A DNA stretch of 64,000 bases from Ketobacter sp. MCCC 1A13808 (GTDB lineage Bacteria; Pseudomonadota; Gammaproteobacteria; Pseudomonadales; Ketobacteraceae). The notes under the pieces are model-generated. The model ran no database searches and was not told the origin of the DNA. It saw only the letters and a program-made list of their open reading frames with translations. Positions 52,428 through 60,613 of this stretch are shown here, in pieces (position 1 is the stretch's first letter; each line of letters begins with the position of its first letter). A program made the translations under genes and the position numbers. The stretch is from the NCBI RefSeq assembly GCF_009746715.1, contig NZ_VRKW01000008.1:124001-188000 (forward strand). Direction: 5' to 3'.

Positions 52428-54188
52428 TTAGAAGTGCTGCTGGAAACTCAGCTCAAATAGCATTGCCTCTACTTTGGTTTTAATATCCTGCCCCATGTAA
52501 ACCGGGTACACAACATCGTTTGGGTTACAGGCATTCCCAAGCGGCGCGGAACACGGCGGGAAATGCGTTTCAGACAATAAATACCCAAAAGCAAAATCGA
52601 TATGCCGTTGCTCCTCTAGATCATATCCAAATCCAACTGAAATCAATTTAGCATCGTTCATCGGTATAAAGGCATTGGGCGCGGTTTCCGGTACAGCGGA
52701 CGGGCGATCTTCAAAACCGGCGCGCAGCACCAGGCGGTCGCTGTATTGGTACTCGGTGCCCATGCCCCAGTAACCGACATCCTGCAGACCCAGTTTATAG
52801 GCAACCTTATTCGGGCTAATCCCGTTTCGGCCACCGGTACCAACCTGGTCAGCCAGAGCCCCCCACATCAATAAGGGCACATCCACACCAAAATCAAGAT
52901 CAATATCACTAAAAGCAGACCATTCGGTCCAACGATAGTCCAAATTGTATTTCCAGCGGGGAGTAATCTGAAGACTTAAGCCCACATTCCATCGCTGCGG
53001 CACTTCATAGGACACGGTGAGCGGCCCTGTGGATTGATCAGCTATCTGCTGCGCTGTTGGCAGCTGAATACCCAGCGCACCTAACCCGTTAACGATTTCA
53101 TTCCAACCGGGGCTGCTTTGAAAATTCACCAGAAAGGTTTTGAAAGGGTCGTTTACAGGCCAGTTGAATTCACCGTCCATTTCCACATCGATAGCGGAAT
53201 TATAAGACAAGCCTAACGTCAACCAGGGAGCCGGTTGCCATAACATACCCATGTTGTAACCAAGAACCAGATTGTTATCCACTTCAAAATTTAGGTCTGC
53301 GTATTGCGAATAGGGCGGTACTTCAGTACAAAGATCAATGGCTGTTCCCGTCAGGGAGTTGCTTTCGTTCACTGTGCCATCTTCATTGCAGAAATTTTTC
53401 TGAATAAAGGGGGAGCCTAGAAAAAAGATCGCAATATGAGGCTCTCTAATCGGTAATTCCATACCCATTCCCGCATAATTGAAATTTACGGAGGCGCCCA
53501 CAGAGAGCGTATCTGAAATTTCAAAGGCGACCGTAGGCGAGAAATAGGTAATGACAGTAAACGCCACCCGTTCCTGTGCAAATCGCCCGGTATCCGTTTC
53601 CGAGCGGCTGAAACCGTTCATCAGCGGCGCATACACATTGGTACCGAAGGTAAACCGGCTGCCTGGAGGATTATAAGAGGCGCCGCCTGAGCCGCCGGCA
53701 CCAATAGGTAAATCTACCATTCCCCCCGGAAGCATAATGGTGGGACCACCCTCGGACTCACTTTTCGAATTCAAAGCCTCATCATACGCGTAAACTTCCC
53801 AAGGGCTTCTGTTGTGAGTCAGGTTGCCGTTGCCATCTTCATATTCTTTATATTGCTCACGGTAGTTGTCATGCACACCCTGCGTATATTCTCCGTATTC
53901 GCCGAATTCCATCTCTGTAGAAAACACGCCGACAATGCCTTTTACATACATTTGCCGACCTTTGAGGCGCGCTAAGCCAGCCGGGTTAAAATGGATAGAA
54001 TCGATATCCGGTGGATCTGCCGTTACCGCATGTCCGAGTGAAAGGGCTTTCGGGTTGCCAATCGTGATGCTGTCAGTAAAGGATGCATAAGTTGGTCTGG
54101 CGATGAAAATCAGTCCCAGCAGCAAACAACAGCGAAGAATCGACGTTGATTTAGCTTGGCCCACAGAAGATGCGATTTCATAAGACAT
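52428..54188 (-). CDS. OmpP1/FadL-like outer membrane transport protein (copy 2)
   Basis: A 586-residue paralogue of 46840-48564. The signal peptide is residues 1-35 (MSYEIASSV...LLLGLIFIARPTYA), followed by SFTDSITIGNPKALSLGHAVTADPPDIDSIHFNPAGLARLKGRQM, nearly the same as copy 1. It ends in a barrel-type FELSFQQHF. The start at 54188 has TAGGT 6-7 nt upstream. The variable middle parts, for example the TGRFAQERVAFTVITYFSPTVAFEISDTLSVGASVNFNYAGMGMEL strands, align well with copy 1, so the pair arose by duplication and may take up different hydrophobic substrates. The hydrolase at 51465 lies downstream. Three 20-bp-spaced TTTGTCT repeats lie upstream. Confidence 0.9.
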   Translation of the reverse strand: MSYEIASSVGQAKSTSILRCCLLLGLIFIARPTYASFTDSITIGNPKALSLGHAVTADPPDIDSIHFNPAGLARLKGRQMYVKGIVGVFSTEMEFGEYGEYTQGVHDNYREQYKEYEDGNGNLTHNRSPWEVYAYDEALNSKSESEGGPTIMLPGGMVDLPIGAGGSGGASYNPPGSRFTFGTNVYAPLMNGFSRSETDTGRFAQERVAFTVITYFSPTVAFEISDTLSVGASVNFNYAGMGMELPIREPHIAIFFLGSPFIQKNFCNEDGTVNESNSLTGTAIDLCTEVPPYSQYADLNFEVDNNLVLGYNMGMLWQPAPWLTLGLSYNSAIDVEMDGEFNWPVNDPFKTFLVNFQSSPGWNEIVNGLGALGIQLPTAQQIADQSTGPLTVSYEVPQRWNVGLSLQITPRWKYNLDYRWTEWSAFSDIDLDFGVDVPLLMWGALADQVGTGGRNGISPNKVAYKLGLQDVGYWGMGTEYQYSDRLVLRAGFEDRPSAVPETAPNAFIPMNDAKLISVGFGYDLEEQRHIDFAFGYLLSETHFPPCSAPLGNACNPNDVVYPVYMGQDIKTKVEAMLFELSFQQHF

Positions 54189-54323
54189 TTTATACCTACT
54201 TATTATTTTTTTATGAAACACCTAAACTTATCAAGCGGAATTCCTACTGCTTAGATGTTAATTTTAAAAGGCTATTTCAATCTAACCTGTTCGGTCGCGC
54301 ACGCAATACTGCAGTGGTGTATT

Positions 54324-54370
54324 TTTGTCTATTACCGCTACAATTTGTCTGAAACCGCAATTTTTTGTCT
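54324..54370. repeat. Three TTTGTCT direct repeats at 20-bp spacing
   Basis: TTTGTCT ends at 54330, 54350 and 54370, exactly two helical turns apart; the first two units also share ACCGC 4-5 bp further on. It lies in the 449-bp divergent region between FadL-like copy 2 and the CoxIII-like operon. It could be a cooperative activator site for either. No gene is seen in this gap. Confidence 0.5.
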
Positions 54371-54565
54371 AAAGGCACCGGAAATTATTTTATATAATGA
54401 ACGCCGCGCTCCGATATTCAATATGCAGAATTTCATATACAAGCAAGACACCAAATAAACTTAGAAAAGATATGAAACAACCGACTTATTTTCTAAATTA
54501 TTAGCTAAATTAAGCTAACAACACTCAGCCGATAACATTACTTCGCCTGAATTAATTGCATGGTA

Positions 54566-54581
54566 CTAGCCGATCGGCTAG
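54566..54581. promoter_or_regulatory. Perfect 16-bp palindrome CTAGCCGATCGGCTAG
   Basis: An uninterrupted 16-bp palindrome, 57 nt before the ATG at 54638. The CCGATCGG core is of the type seen in TetR-family operators. The TetR encoded by the fifth gene of the same operon (57041) is the likely binding protein by inference. Confidence 0.65.
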
Positions 54582-54637
54582 CATGGAATACCTGAATAAT
54601 AATCGCAATCAAAAAATAACAAAAATGGCAGAGTGAT

Positions 54638-55342
54638 ATGAGTAGACAGGGTCAGGCAATTTTATTGTGGAGCACGCCTTTTGCTGGGGCATTTTTCCTT
54701 GCCGCATTTTTCATGTTCCCCGGATTCAACCCTCCATTGTCCCCAACCATGACGCCAGAGGAGGTCGCTGCGTTTTTCAAAAGTAACGTGGCGTCCATAC
54801 GTGGCGTCGCTATTTTTTGTAATATCATCTGCGCAACGTTAGTGCCTTTTTTTGCCATCATCGTTGTGCAGATGTTACGGGTTATCAATTCCAGCCCTAT
54901 TTTCGCCTACTCTTATCTCATTTCAGCCGCGGTCGGTCTTACCGCATTTATTCTGGCAGACTATTGTTGGGCCATGGCGGTATTCAGACCTGATCGGGAC
55001 CCTCAGTTAATCAGCTTGTTGAACGACATGGCCTGGTTCTTTTTTATCACGCCGGTGGGACTTCTGGTGGTGCAAAACCTGTGTTTGGCTTTAAGCATTT
55101 ACCTGGACGCCAACCCTACGCCGGTATTCCCACGCTGGGTTGCACATTTCAATGTCATTACAGCCCTGCTAATGGTTCCGGGTGCCTTCGCCATAGTCAG
55201 TAAAGTTGGCCCCTTCGCATGGGATGGCAGTCTCTCCTTTACCTTGCGCCTGGTAACATTTGCAATCTACGTAGCCGTTATGTTTTTTGTGATTCTGAAT
55301 ATTTTCAATCGCGATGTCGCGGAAGAGGGCGTTGCTGCATGA
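54638..55342 (+). CDS. Multi-pass membrane protein of unknown function (paralogue 1)
   Basis: A 234-residue inner-membrane protein with about six hydrophobic helices: roughly 8-30, 50-80, 85-110, 120-150, 160-190 and 205-225. A short polar stretch, LSPTMTPEEVAAFFKSNVASIR, follows helix 1. It has no recognised catalytic motif. It is clearly related to the next protein (55339-56151): both have PLSP/PRSPNNEL-x-QIVEFMQS-like loops after helix 1, an A-x-FRPD-x-DP-x-L motif, and a FAWDG near the C-terminal region. It heads an operon with the paralogue, CoxIII- and CoxIV-like genes, TetR, SDR and NTF2-like genes. I do not recognise a named family. Confidence 0.82.
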   Translation: MSRQGQAILLWSTPFAGAFFLAAFFMFPGFNPPLSPTMTPEEVAAFFKSNVASIRGVAIFCNIICATLVPFFAIIVVQMLRVINSSPIFAYSYLISAAVGLTAFILADYCWAMAVFRPDRDPQLISLLNDMAWFFFITPVGLLVVQNLCLALSIYLDANPTPVFPRWVAHFNVITALLMVPGAFAIVSKVGPFAWDGSLSFTLRLVTFAIYVAVMFFVILNIFNRDVAEEGVAA

Positions 55343-56151
55343 GCGCCCCCATAACAGCCGACGTCCCAACGACCGAGCAATTGAATAGCGTGGTACCGAA
55401 CAAGCTAAAATGGTACCGCAACAAGAAGTTAGACCAATGGATCTGTTTCTGGACGGTACCGTTTTTTTACACCTTGTTCGGCATCATATTTGTGCCCTTA
55501 AGCTGGATGATGCCGCCGCGCTCGCCAAACAACGAGCTCGCTCAGATTGTCGAATTCATGCAGTCACAGAATTTACTGATCGCTACGACGCTGCTGATTC
55601 TTTCTATCGGGCTGGCCGCGGTAGCCAACGCCTGTTACGCCATTCAGATGCGACGTATGTCAGTCAGCCCGGCATTTCGGATCGCTTTTATTATGGGGTC
55701 GGTTGCTGGCTGTATAGTAGGGTGTTTGTTCCCGATGTTTTGTTTTGGATTGGGTGCATTCAGGCCGGATTACGATCCCAAAATTCTGGCTATGCTATAT
55801 GACTTTGGCTATCTGTCGTTTATCGGTTCGTTGGGCTGCTTTTGTATCATGTGGTCGATGCTGGGTCTTGCCATCATACTCGATAAAAACCGAATTCTTC
55901 CCAAGTGGCTTGGTTACTATACGGTATGGCAATACATGACTGAATTGTTTGCCGCTACCGTTTGGATCGCCAAAACCGGCCCTTTTGCGTGGGATGGGGT
56001 AATGGCTTTCTGGTTTAACATGGTGCTGTATGTTCCGTGGCAAATAATTATCTACTATCAAATATTCCTGGCCATTAAGAATCAACCGGACAGCGAACTT
56101 GGGAATGCAGATATTGCATCCTCCGGGCCGGCGACTGGAGCAACGGCATGA
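55339..56151 (+). CDS. Multi-pass membrane protein of unknown function (paralogue 2)
   Basis: A 270-residue inner-membrane protein with about six hydrophobic helices, homologous to the previous gene: shared AFRPDYDPKIL and GPFAWDG motifs near the same positions. It has a longer N-terminal cytoplasmic part (MSAPITADVPTTEQL...WYRNKKLDQW). The ATG overlaps the previous stop as ATGA and its own stop overlaps the next start as ATGA, so the genes are translationally coupled. No haem- or metal-binding His pairs stand out. Its role is unknown; context links it to a CoxIII/NorE-like protein. Confidence 0.82.
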   Translation: MSAPITADVPTTEQLNSVVPNKLKWYRNKKLDQWICFWTVPFFYTLFGIIFVPLSWMMPPRSPNNELAQIVEFMQSQNLLIATTLLILSIGLAAVANACYAIQMRRMSVSPAFRIAFIMGSVAGCIVGCLFPMFCFGLGAFRPDYDPKILAMLYDFGYLSFIGSLGCFCIMWSMLGLAIILDKNRILPKWLGYYTVWQYMTELFAATVWIAKTGPFAWDGVMAFWFNMVLYVPWQIIIYYQIFLAIKNQPDSELGNADIASSGPATGATA

Positions 56152-56732
56152 GCAACGCTCCGGTATTGACCTTTAACGACAGCAAACCCCATTTGCCGGG
56201 TGAATCCAGCATGTGGTTTTTTATTGTCGGCGACCTTCTGATTTTCGGTGTCTATTTTGTCGTATACATGTACTACAGAGGCCAGGAACCGGCTCTTTTC
56301 CTGCAGAATCAGCAATATTTAAGCCAGGAAATAGGCGTTATAAATACGGTTATTCTTCTAACCAGTTCTTTGTTCGTGGCGCTGAGCACCGAAGCTGCTC
56401 GCAAGAACAACAATAGTGAAGCGTTCAAATTGATGGGAATCGCGTTGTTGTTTGGATTGATCTTTCCCTGCCTGAAGATTATTGAGTGGATACCCAAGAT
56501 CAGTTCAGGGATGACGCCCGGTGAAAACCTTTTCTTCATGTTTTATTACCTTATGACCGGGCTTCATCTGTGCCATGTGATTTTGGGATTAATCATTTTG
56601 ATGTTTGTAATGCGGGAATTCCGTCCATCACATCAAGCGAATGTCACGTTCGTGGAAACCGGATCCACCTATTGGCATATGGTGGATCTGCTGTGGCTAG
56701 TGTTGTACGCATTACTGTATTTGATGAGATAA
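56148..56732 (+). CDS. Cytochrome c oxidase subunit III-like (NorE-type) protein
   Basis: A 194-residue membrane protein of the haem-copper oxidase subunit III family: PGESSMWFFIVGDLLIFGVYFVVYMYYRGQEP at the start, LLTSSLFVALSTEAARKNN, the central YYLMTGLHLCHVILGLIILM and a final STYWHMVDLLWLVLYALLYLMR. The length (about five transmembrane helices) matches NorE rather than the seven-helix full-length CoxIII. No subunit I or II, NorB or NorC gene is in the operon, so its oxidase partner is elsewhere or it acts alone. It is the third gene of the operon; the next gene is a CoxIV/NorF-like protein. Confidence 0.9.
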   Translation: MSNAPVLTFNDSKPHLPGESSMWFFIVGDLLIFGVYFVVYMYYRGQEPALFLQNQQYLSQEIGVINTVILLTSSLFVALSTEAARKNNNSEAFKLMGIALLFGLIFPCLKIIEWIPKISSGMTPGENLFFMFYYLMTGLHLCHVILGLIILMFVMREFRPSHQANVTFVETGSTYWHMVDLLWLVLYALLYLMR

Positions 56733-56745
56733 AGGATAGAACTAT

Positions 56746-57024
56746 ATGATCCGGTATATAAAAAATCCTTTAACATTAGTCTGGGCACTATTAACGCTTT
56801 CCACCGTTCTATCCTGGTACATTAGCCAGAGCAGCGACGTTGCGTTTCAGATGAACATCTGGATCACCATAAGTGTATTGGTGATAGCGATTATTAAAGC
56901 ACAAATGGTGATTCGCTATTTTATGGAAGTCCGAATTGCGCCTCGCTGGTTAAAACTAACTATGATATCTTGGTCTGTGATACTTTTGCTTTTATTATTA
57001 GTGTTTTATCGGCTAAGTACTTAG
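56746..57024 (+). CDS. Cytochrome c oxidase subunit IV / NorF-like membrane protein
   Basis: A 92-residue protein with three hydrophobic helices: about 10-27, 34-55 and 66-88. The segment VLVIAIIKAQMVIRYFMEVRIAPRWLK is typical of the prokaryotic CoxIV/NorF family, with K-x-x-x-I-R-x-FMEVR between helices two and three. It pairs with the preceding NorE-like gene (13-bp gap), as in nitric oxide reductase accessory pairs. With no NOR or oxidase core nearby, its partner is unknown. It is 16 bp before the TetR gene. Confidence 0.82.
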   Translation: MIRYIKNPLTLVWALLTLSTVLSWYISQSSDVAFQMNIWITISVLVIAIIKAQMVIRYFMEVRIAPRWLKLTMISWSVILLLLLLVFYRLST

Positions 57025-57040
57025 TATATCTGAAGGGTTT

Positions 57041-57607
57041 ATGGCTCAATCGCTTCCATCAAAAGATCTCACGTCCTCACAGCTGCGAATTCTTGATGCA
57101 GCACGAAATTTGTTTTCGGAACATGGAGTGGGGAGCACGTCCTTACAAATGATTGCCGATGCAGTAGGCGTTTCCAAAGCGGCGATTTATCACCAATATA
57201 AAGCGAAAGAAGATATTGTTTATGCAGTAGGTGAACAAATCAATATGGCGTTAGCCATAATGACGTCTATCGCCTTGCAAGAAGCCACCCTGGCGAAACG
57301 CAGGGAAGTACTTTTAAACCAGATAATCAATCTGGCTGTTGAAAACAGAACAATAGCAGGCAGACTGCAACAAGACCCCCATTTCCTTAAATTATTCCGA
57401 GAGGAGCCCCCCTTTGTCGACGTTATGGCAAAGTTGGAAAACACCTTTATAGGAAACTCACCAAAGCCGGCTTCCCGCGCGGTGGTTGCCATGCTCATCA
57501 CCGGAATTGCCGGCGCAGTGATGCACCCGATTTGCGACGACCTCGACAACCACGCGCTCCGGCTCCATTTAACAAAAGCTGCAAATGCGCTGATAAAATT
57601 GTTGTAG
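57041..57607 (+). CDS. TetR/AcrR-family transcriptional regulator
   Basis: A 188-residue regulator. The N-terminal helix-turn-helix is plain: RILDAARNLFSEHGVGSTSLQMIADAVGVSKAAIYHQYKAKEDIVYAV (residues 16-63). The rest is an all-helical ligand domain, with a C-terminal RLHLTKAANALIKLL. Its ATG at 57041 has GAAGGG a few bases upstream. As part of the operon from 54638, it probably represses that operon through the 16-bp palindrome at 54566. It is not closely similar to the two FFRHYP TetR proteins at 43.4 and 48.9 kb. Confidence 0.9.
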   Translation: MAQSLPSKDLTSSQLRILDAARNLFSEHGVGSTSLQMIADAVGVSKAAIYHQYKAKEDIVYAVGEQINMALAIMTSIALQEATLAKRREVLLNQIINLAVENRTIAGRLQQDPHFLKLFREEPPFVDVMAKLENTFIGNSPKPASRAVVAMLITGIAGAVMHPICDDLDNHALRLHLTKAANALIKLL

Positions 57608-57673
57608 AATAGGGCTAAGAGGTCAGCGGCGTACCGCGTTCATTATACTGAATTCAAATCCGGAGATTTTTAG

Positions 57674-58438
57674 ATGGAAACAGCAATCATAACAGGAGCG
57701 GGAAGTGGTATAGGCTTTACCACTGCACAACAACTCTATGACATGGGCATGTGCATTGTCGGGGTCGGACGTGACGCAAACAAGCTGGCCAAGCTTGAAA
57801 AAGAAATCAACGATCCGGAACGCGTAATCACATTATCGATTGATCTTACCGACGATGATGCGCCACAAAAAATTGTAAAAGCCACGCTCGATCGTTTCGG
57901 ACAAATTAACTATTTGATCAACAATGCCGGTATCGGCAGTCCAAAACCGTTGCATGAAACCGACGATGAAACGCTGGATCACTTTCTGGGCATTATGCTG
58001 CGGGCGCCGTTTCGTTTGGCTCGTGATGTCATCGGACATATGAAGGAGGGGGCCGGCATCGTCAATGTCACTTCAACGTTTGCGGTAGTGGGGGGACGCC
58101 GTGGCGGAGCCTATTCCGCTGCCAAAGGCGGTTTGACTGCATTGACCCAACATATGGCTTGTGAATACGGTCCTCAAGGTATCCGGTCCAACTGCGTTGC
58201 ACCCGGTGTAACCATGACTGACATGGTACGTGAACGCTTCAATGACAAAGGTTTCCGCCGCATGCAGGTGGACATGACCCCGTTCCCGCGGCTGGGGGAA
58301 ACCAGCGATGTTGCCAGTACTATTGCATTTCTTTGTTCGCCGGGTGGCGCTTTTATTAACGGTCAGACCATCGTCGTGGATGGCGGCTGGTCTAGTACCA
58401 AATATCTTTCGCCTGATGCCATCAATGCGGGCGACTAG
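57674..58438 (+). CDS. SDR-family oxidoreductase
   Basis: A 254-residue classical SDR. The cofactor motif TGAGSGIG is at residues 7-14, NNAG near 86-89, the Ser region VTSTFAVVGG, the catalytic Tyr-Lys in AYSAAKGGLTAL, and the C-terminal INGQTIVVDGGWSSTKY. It is a close relative of the truncated SDR at 1-516. An NAD(P)-linked alcohol/ketone step is expected. It starts 66 bp after the TetR stop and 3 bp before the next gene, so it may belong to the same operon. Confidence 0.92.
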   Translation: METAIITGAGSGIGFTTAQQLYDMGMCIVGVGRDANKLAKLEKEINDPERVITLSIDLTDDDAPQKIVKATLDRFGQINYLINNAGIGSPKPLHETDDETLDHFLGIMLRAPFRLARDVIGHMKEGAGIVNVTSTFAVVGGRRGGAYSAAKGGLTALTQHMACEYGPQGIRSNCVAPGVTMTDMVRERFNDKGFRRMQVDMTPFPRLGETSDVASTIAFLCSPGGAFINGQTIVVDGGWSSTKYLSPDAINAGD

Positions 58439-58441
58439 CTC

Positions 58442-58951
58442 ATGTTAAAACAGCCGATAAAACACATACTTGCCACATGCTGTTTCGCGTTTTTAAGCTG
58501 GACAGCGTGTGCGCTAGACAACAATGATCAAGAGGGAAACTCGATGAGCCTTTCAGAAAAACAACAAAGAAATCTCGAAATTTTAACGACGATGGCAGCG
58601 AACGGAATTAAAGGCAACTGGGACGTCGTGCGTCCTTACGTCGACGACAATCTGGAAATGGTAATGCCAGAAGGTTTACCCTACGGAAAAACATTTCACG
58701 GCTGGGATGGGTATCGGGAAGGATTAGCCGCACTCGGGTTTTGGAAAGATCTAAGCTTTAAACCCGGTGAAATGGTCCCTACCGATGACAAGGTCATTTA
58801 CCTTTCGCATTTGGAAGCAAAAATTGCTAGCAACGGTAAACCGGTTTCACAACCTTATGTTGCTGTCTGGGAAATTAAGAACGAGAAAGTGGTGAAGATT
58901 ACCGCGTATTATTTTGATACCAAGGAAATAGCGGACTTAGCGGCCCAATAA
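58442..58951 (+). CDS. SnoaL/NTF2-like protein, possibly secreted
   Basis: A 169-residue reading from the ATG at 58442. Residues 1-25 look like a Sec signal peptide (MLKQPIKHILATCCFAFLSWTACA). The NTF2-like part follows: LSEKQQRNLEILTTMAANGIKGNWDVVRPYVDDNLEMVMPEGLPYGKTFHGWDGYREG, then VIYLSHLEAKIAS and YVAVWEIKNEKVVKITAYYFDTKEIADL. A second start at 58544 (MSLSEKQQ) has a very good AGAGGG 8 nt upstream, so a cytoplasmic form of 135 residues is equally possible, or both are made. It lies 3 bp after the SDR stop. A strong hairpin follows. Confidence 0.8.
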   Translation: MLKQPIKHILATCCFAFLSWTACALDNNDQEGNSMSLSEKQQRNLEILTTMAANGIKGNWDVVRPYVDDNLEMVMPEGLPYGKTFHGWDGYREGLAALGFWKDLSFKPGEMVPTDDKVIYLSHLEAKIASNGKPVSQPYVAVWEIKNEKVVKITAYYFDTKEIADLAAQ

Positions 58952-58973
58952 TGGCCTAACGCTAGCGGCGCTT

Positions 58974-59003
58974 TAAGGCCTTCCGTAATCGCAGAAGGCC
59001 TTA
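58974..59003. terminator. Bidirectional terminator
   Basis: TAAGGCCTTC (58974-58983) and its complement GAAGGCCTTA (58994-59003) enclose 10 nt, in the 72-bp gap between convergent genes. It is a perfect 10-bp stem without a clear T-run; a shared terminator is likely. Confidence 0.55.
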
Positions 59004-59023
59004 TGGGCAGCGCAAGGGATGCC

Positions 59024-59860
59024 TTAACTGGAGAATGGCTCTTCGCCCTGTAATTTTGTGCGGATCATCATGCGACCGGAGTTCGGATCATAAGGTGTCG
59101 CGCGATGCATGGTGCCGGTGTTGTCCCATATTACACAATCCCCCAACGTCCATTTGTGACGATACGAAAATTTCGGCTGGGTAGCCCATTCCCGCATACG
59201 CACCAATAATTCTGCGCTCTCTCGCGACCCCATGCCCAATACGTGTCGTGCCGTGCACCCCAGCACTAAAGACTTCCTGCCAGAGCTGTGCTTCCATACC
59301 ATTGGTAACACCTGCTCGCCGATCGACATCATCTGTTTCGCATGCTCCAGGCTGGGCTCAGGATCATAATAGAAAAGTGAATTCCACGCTGAATGTTCTG
59401 CCTGAAGACCTTCAAGAAGCTGTTTATCTTCTTCGGGCAAGTTTTCCCAGGCAGCATAGGTATTACAAAAGTCGGTGTCACCACCAACTGGAGCCAACGC
59501 CTTCGCAGTAAGAATGGACGCCAGGATAGGCACTTCATTCATGGTGCCATCCAGGTGCCAGTACAAAGATCCCTTCAGGTAATCGGCTTGCGAATTCACT
59601 TTCGTGTCCAATGTCACCTTATATATTAATTCGCCTGCCCGCTCCGGTGCCAGCTCACCTAATGTCTTGGTAAAACGCACCTGCTCGTCGTCATTAAAGT
59701 TTATTTCCGGGAAGATCAGTACGCCACGTTGCTCAAGCAGCTCACGCAGGTCATTGGCAAATTCACCACTTAAAAGATCATCTTTGCTCAGATGAACACG
59801 ACTGCCTATGAAAGGACTGACTTCTGTGGATTTCAATTTTTCCTGGAGTGCGGCTGACAT
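59024..59860 (-). CDS. TauD/TfdA-family Fe(II)/2-oxoglutarate dioxygenase
   Basis: A 278-residue dioxygenase. The metal site is His102-x-Asp104 (YWHLDGT) and His252 (GTMHRATPYD); 2-oxoglutarate binding is by Arg263 or Arg267 in GRMMIRTKLQG. The DCVIWDNTGTMHRATPYD segment is the most conserved block of the family. It hydroxylates a substrate while splitting 2-oxoglutarate to succinate. GAGGG lies about 10 nt before the ATG. It is downstream of the CMD-family gene at 59930 on the same strand (69-bp gap), so the two may share a promoter near 60.6 kb. The substrate is not predictable from these residues. Confidence 0.93.
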   Translation of the reverse strand: MSAALQEKLKSTEVSPFIGSRVHLSKDDLLSGEFANDLRELLEQRGVLIFPEINFNDDEQVRFTKTLGELAPERAGELIYKVTLDTKVNSQADYLKGSLYWHLDGTMNEVPILASILTAKALAPVGGDTDFCNTYAAWENLPEEDKQLLEGLQAEHSAWNSLFYYDPEPSLEHAKQMMSIGEQVLPMVWKHSSGRKSLVLGCTARHVLGMGSRESAELLVRMREWATQPKFSYRHKWTLGDCVIWDNTGTMHRATPYDPNSGRMMIRTKLQGEEPFSS

Positions 59861-59929
59861 AATGATTAACCCTCAAATTTTATTATTAATAGTCGATACA
59901 CAGATCAAACGTTAAATTACTTGTTCGGC

Positions 59930-60553
59930 TCAGGATAAATTGTGCATCCTGGCCCTGACTTCCTCAGACATCGGTTCCAGACTGTCCTCGAAAGGTACAC
60001 CGAAGGATTTAAATGCCATGCCCAGCACCTCATAACAACCCACCGTAAACACAATATCCATCATTTGCTCAGTGGAAAACTGTTGGCTGAGGCGGGCCCA
60101 GGTGTGTTGATTAACATGGGCATCCGAAACCAGGTCGTCTGCGGCACGCAGTAGATCCGCATCCGTTGCATCCCAACCTTCAGCTTGGGGGCCTTCCTGA
60201 AGGCGGTCAATTTCGTCCGTAGTCAGACCGGCCCGTAGCCCCAATATGACGTGCTGCTGAAATTCATATTCAGAACGACGCAACCAACTCACCCGCAGAA
60301 TCAGTAATTCACAGATTCGTTTCGACAGGGTATTGGTCATGGCCACATGGTTATTGAATGTCAGAAAGGCTTTTGCCAGAGCAGGGTGATTCAGAATCGC
60401 TCCCAAACCGTTCATGCCACGGGCATCTCCACTTTGCCAGTTATTCAATACGAAATCCCGGCTGGCAGGAAAGGCGCTCACGGCGTCATGAACTGTTGCG
60501 TCCCAATCAGACGGCAGTAAGGGTTCGATACGCGGGGTTGACTCGTTAGACAT
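59930..60553 (-). CDS. Carboxymuconolactone decarboxylase (CMD)-family protein
   Basis: A 207-residue CMD/AhpD-like helical protein: [43 protein letters not shown] contains the family core with Glu and His (E-x-x-x-H pattern) but no CxxC pair, so a peroxidase-type redox centre is absent. The later [17 protein letters not shown] segment ([21 protein letters not shown]) fits the family. Related proteins occur beside many ring-degradation genes; the reaction is usually unproven. It precedes the TauD-type gene in one unit. A TAGTAC-TGTTCG-GTACTA palindrome lies 43 bp upstream of its ATG. Confidence 0.85.
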   Translation of the reverse strand: MSNESTPRIEPLLPSDWDATVHDAVSAFPASRDFVLNNWQSGDARGMNGLGAILNHPALAKAFLTFNNHVAMTNTLSKRICELLILRVSWLRRSEYEFQQHVILGLRAGLTTDEIDRLQEGPQAEGWDATDADLLRAADDLVSDAHVNQHTWARLSQQFSTEQMMDIVFTVGCYEVLGMAFKSFGVPFEDSLEPMSEEVRARMHNLS

Positions 60554-60595
60554 TCAGCTCTTCTTTGTTTTTAGGTTGATGCTTAAATCAACTAT

Positions 60596-60613
60596 TAGTA
60601 CTGTTCGGTACTA
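60596..60613. promoter_or_regulatory. Palindrome TAGTAC-TGTTCG-GTACTA
   Basis: A perfect 6-6-6 inverted repeat, 43-60 bp upstream of the CMD-family ATG, in the 293-bp divergent gap towards the MMPL gene. A TATAGT on the minus strand overlaps the repeat and could be the -10 box, so this is a candidate operator. Confidence 0.5.

Noticed and set aside
54324-54370. CRISPR or plasmid iteron array
   Set aside because: Only three short units with no spacers or Rep/Cas gene nearby; a regulator site is simpler.
56148-57024. A cytochrome oxidase operon
   Set aside because: No subunit I or II and no haem-ligand histidine pattern in any neighbouring gene; only subunit III- and IV-like proteins are present.
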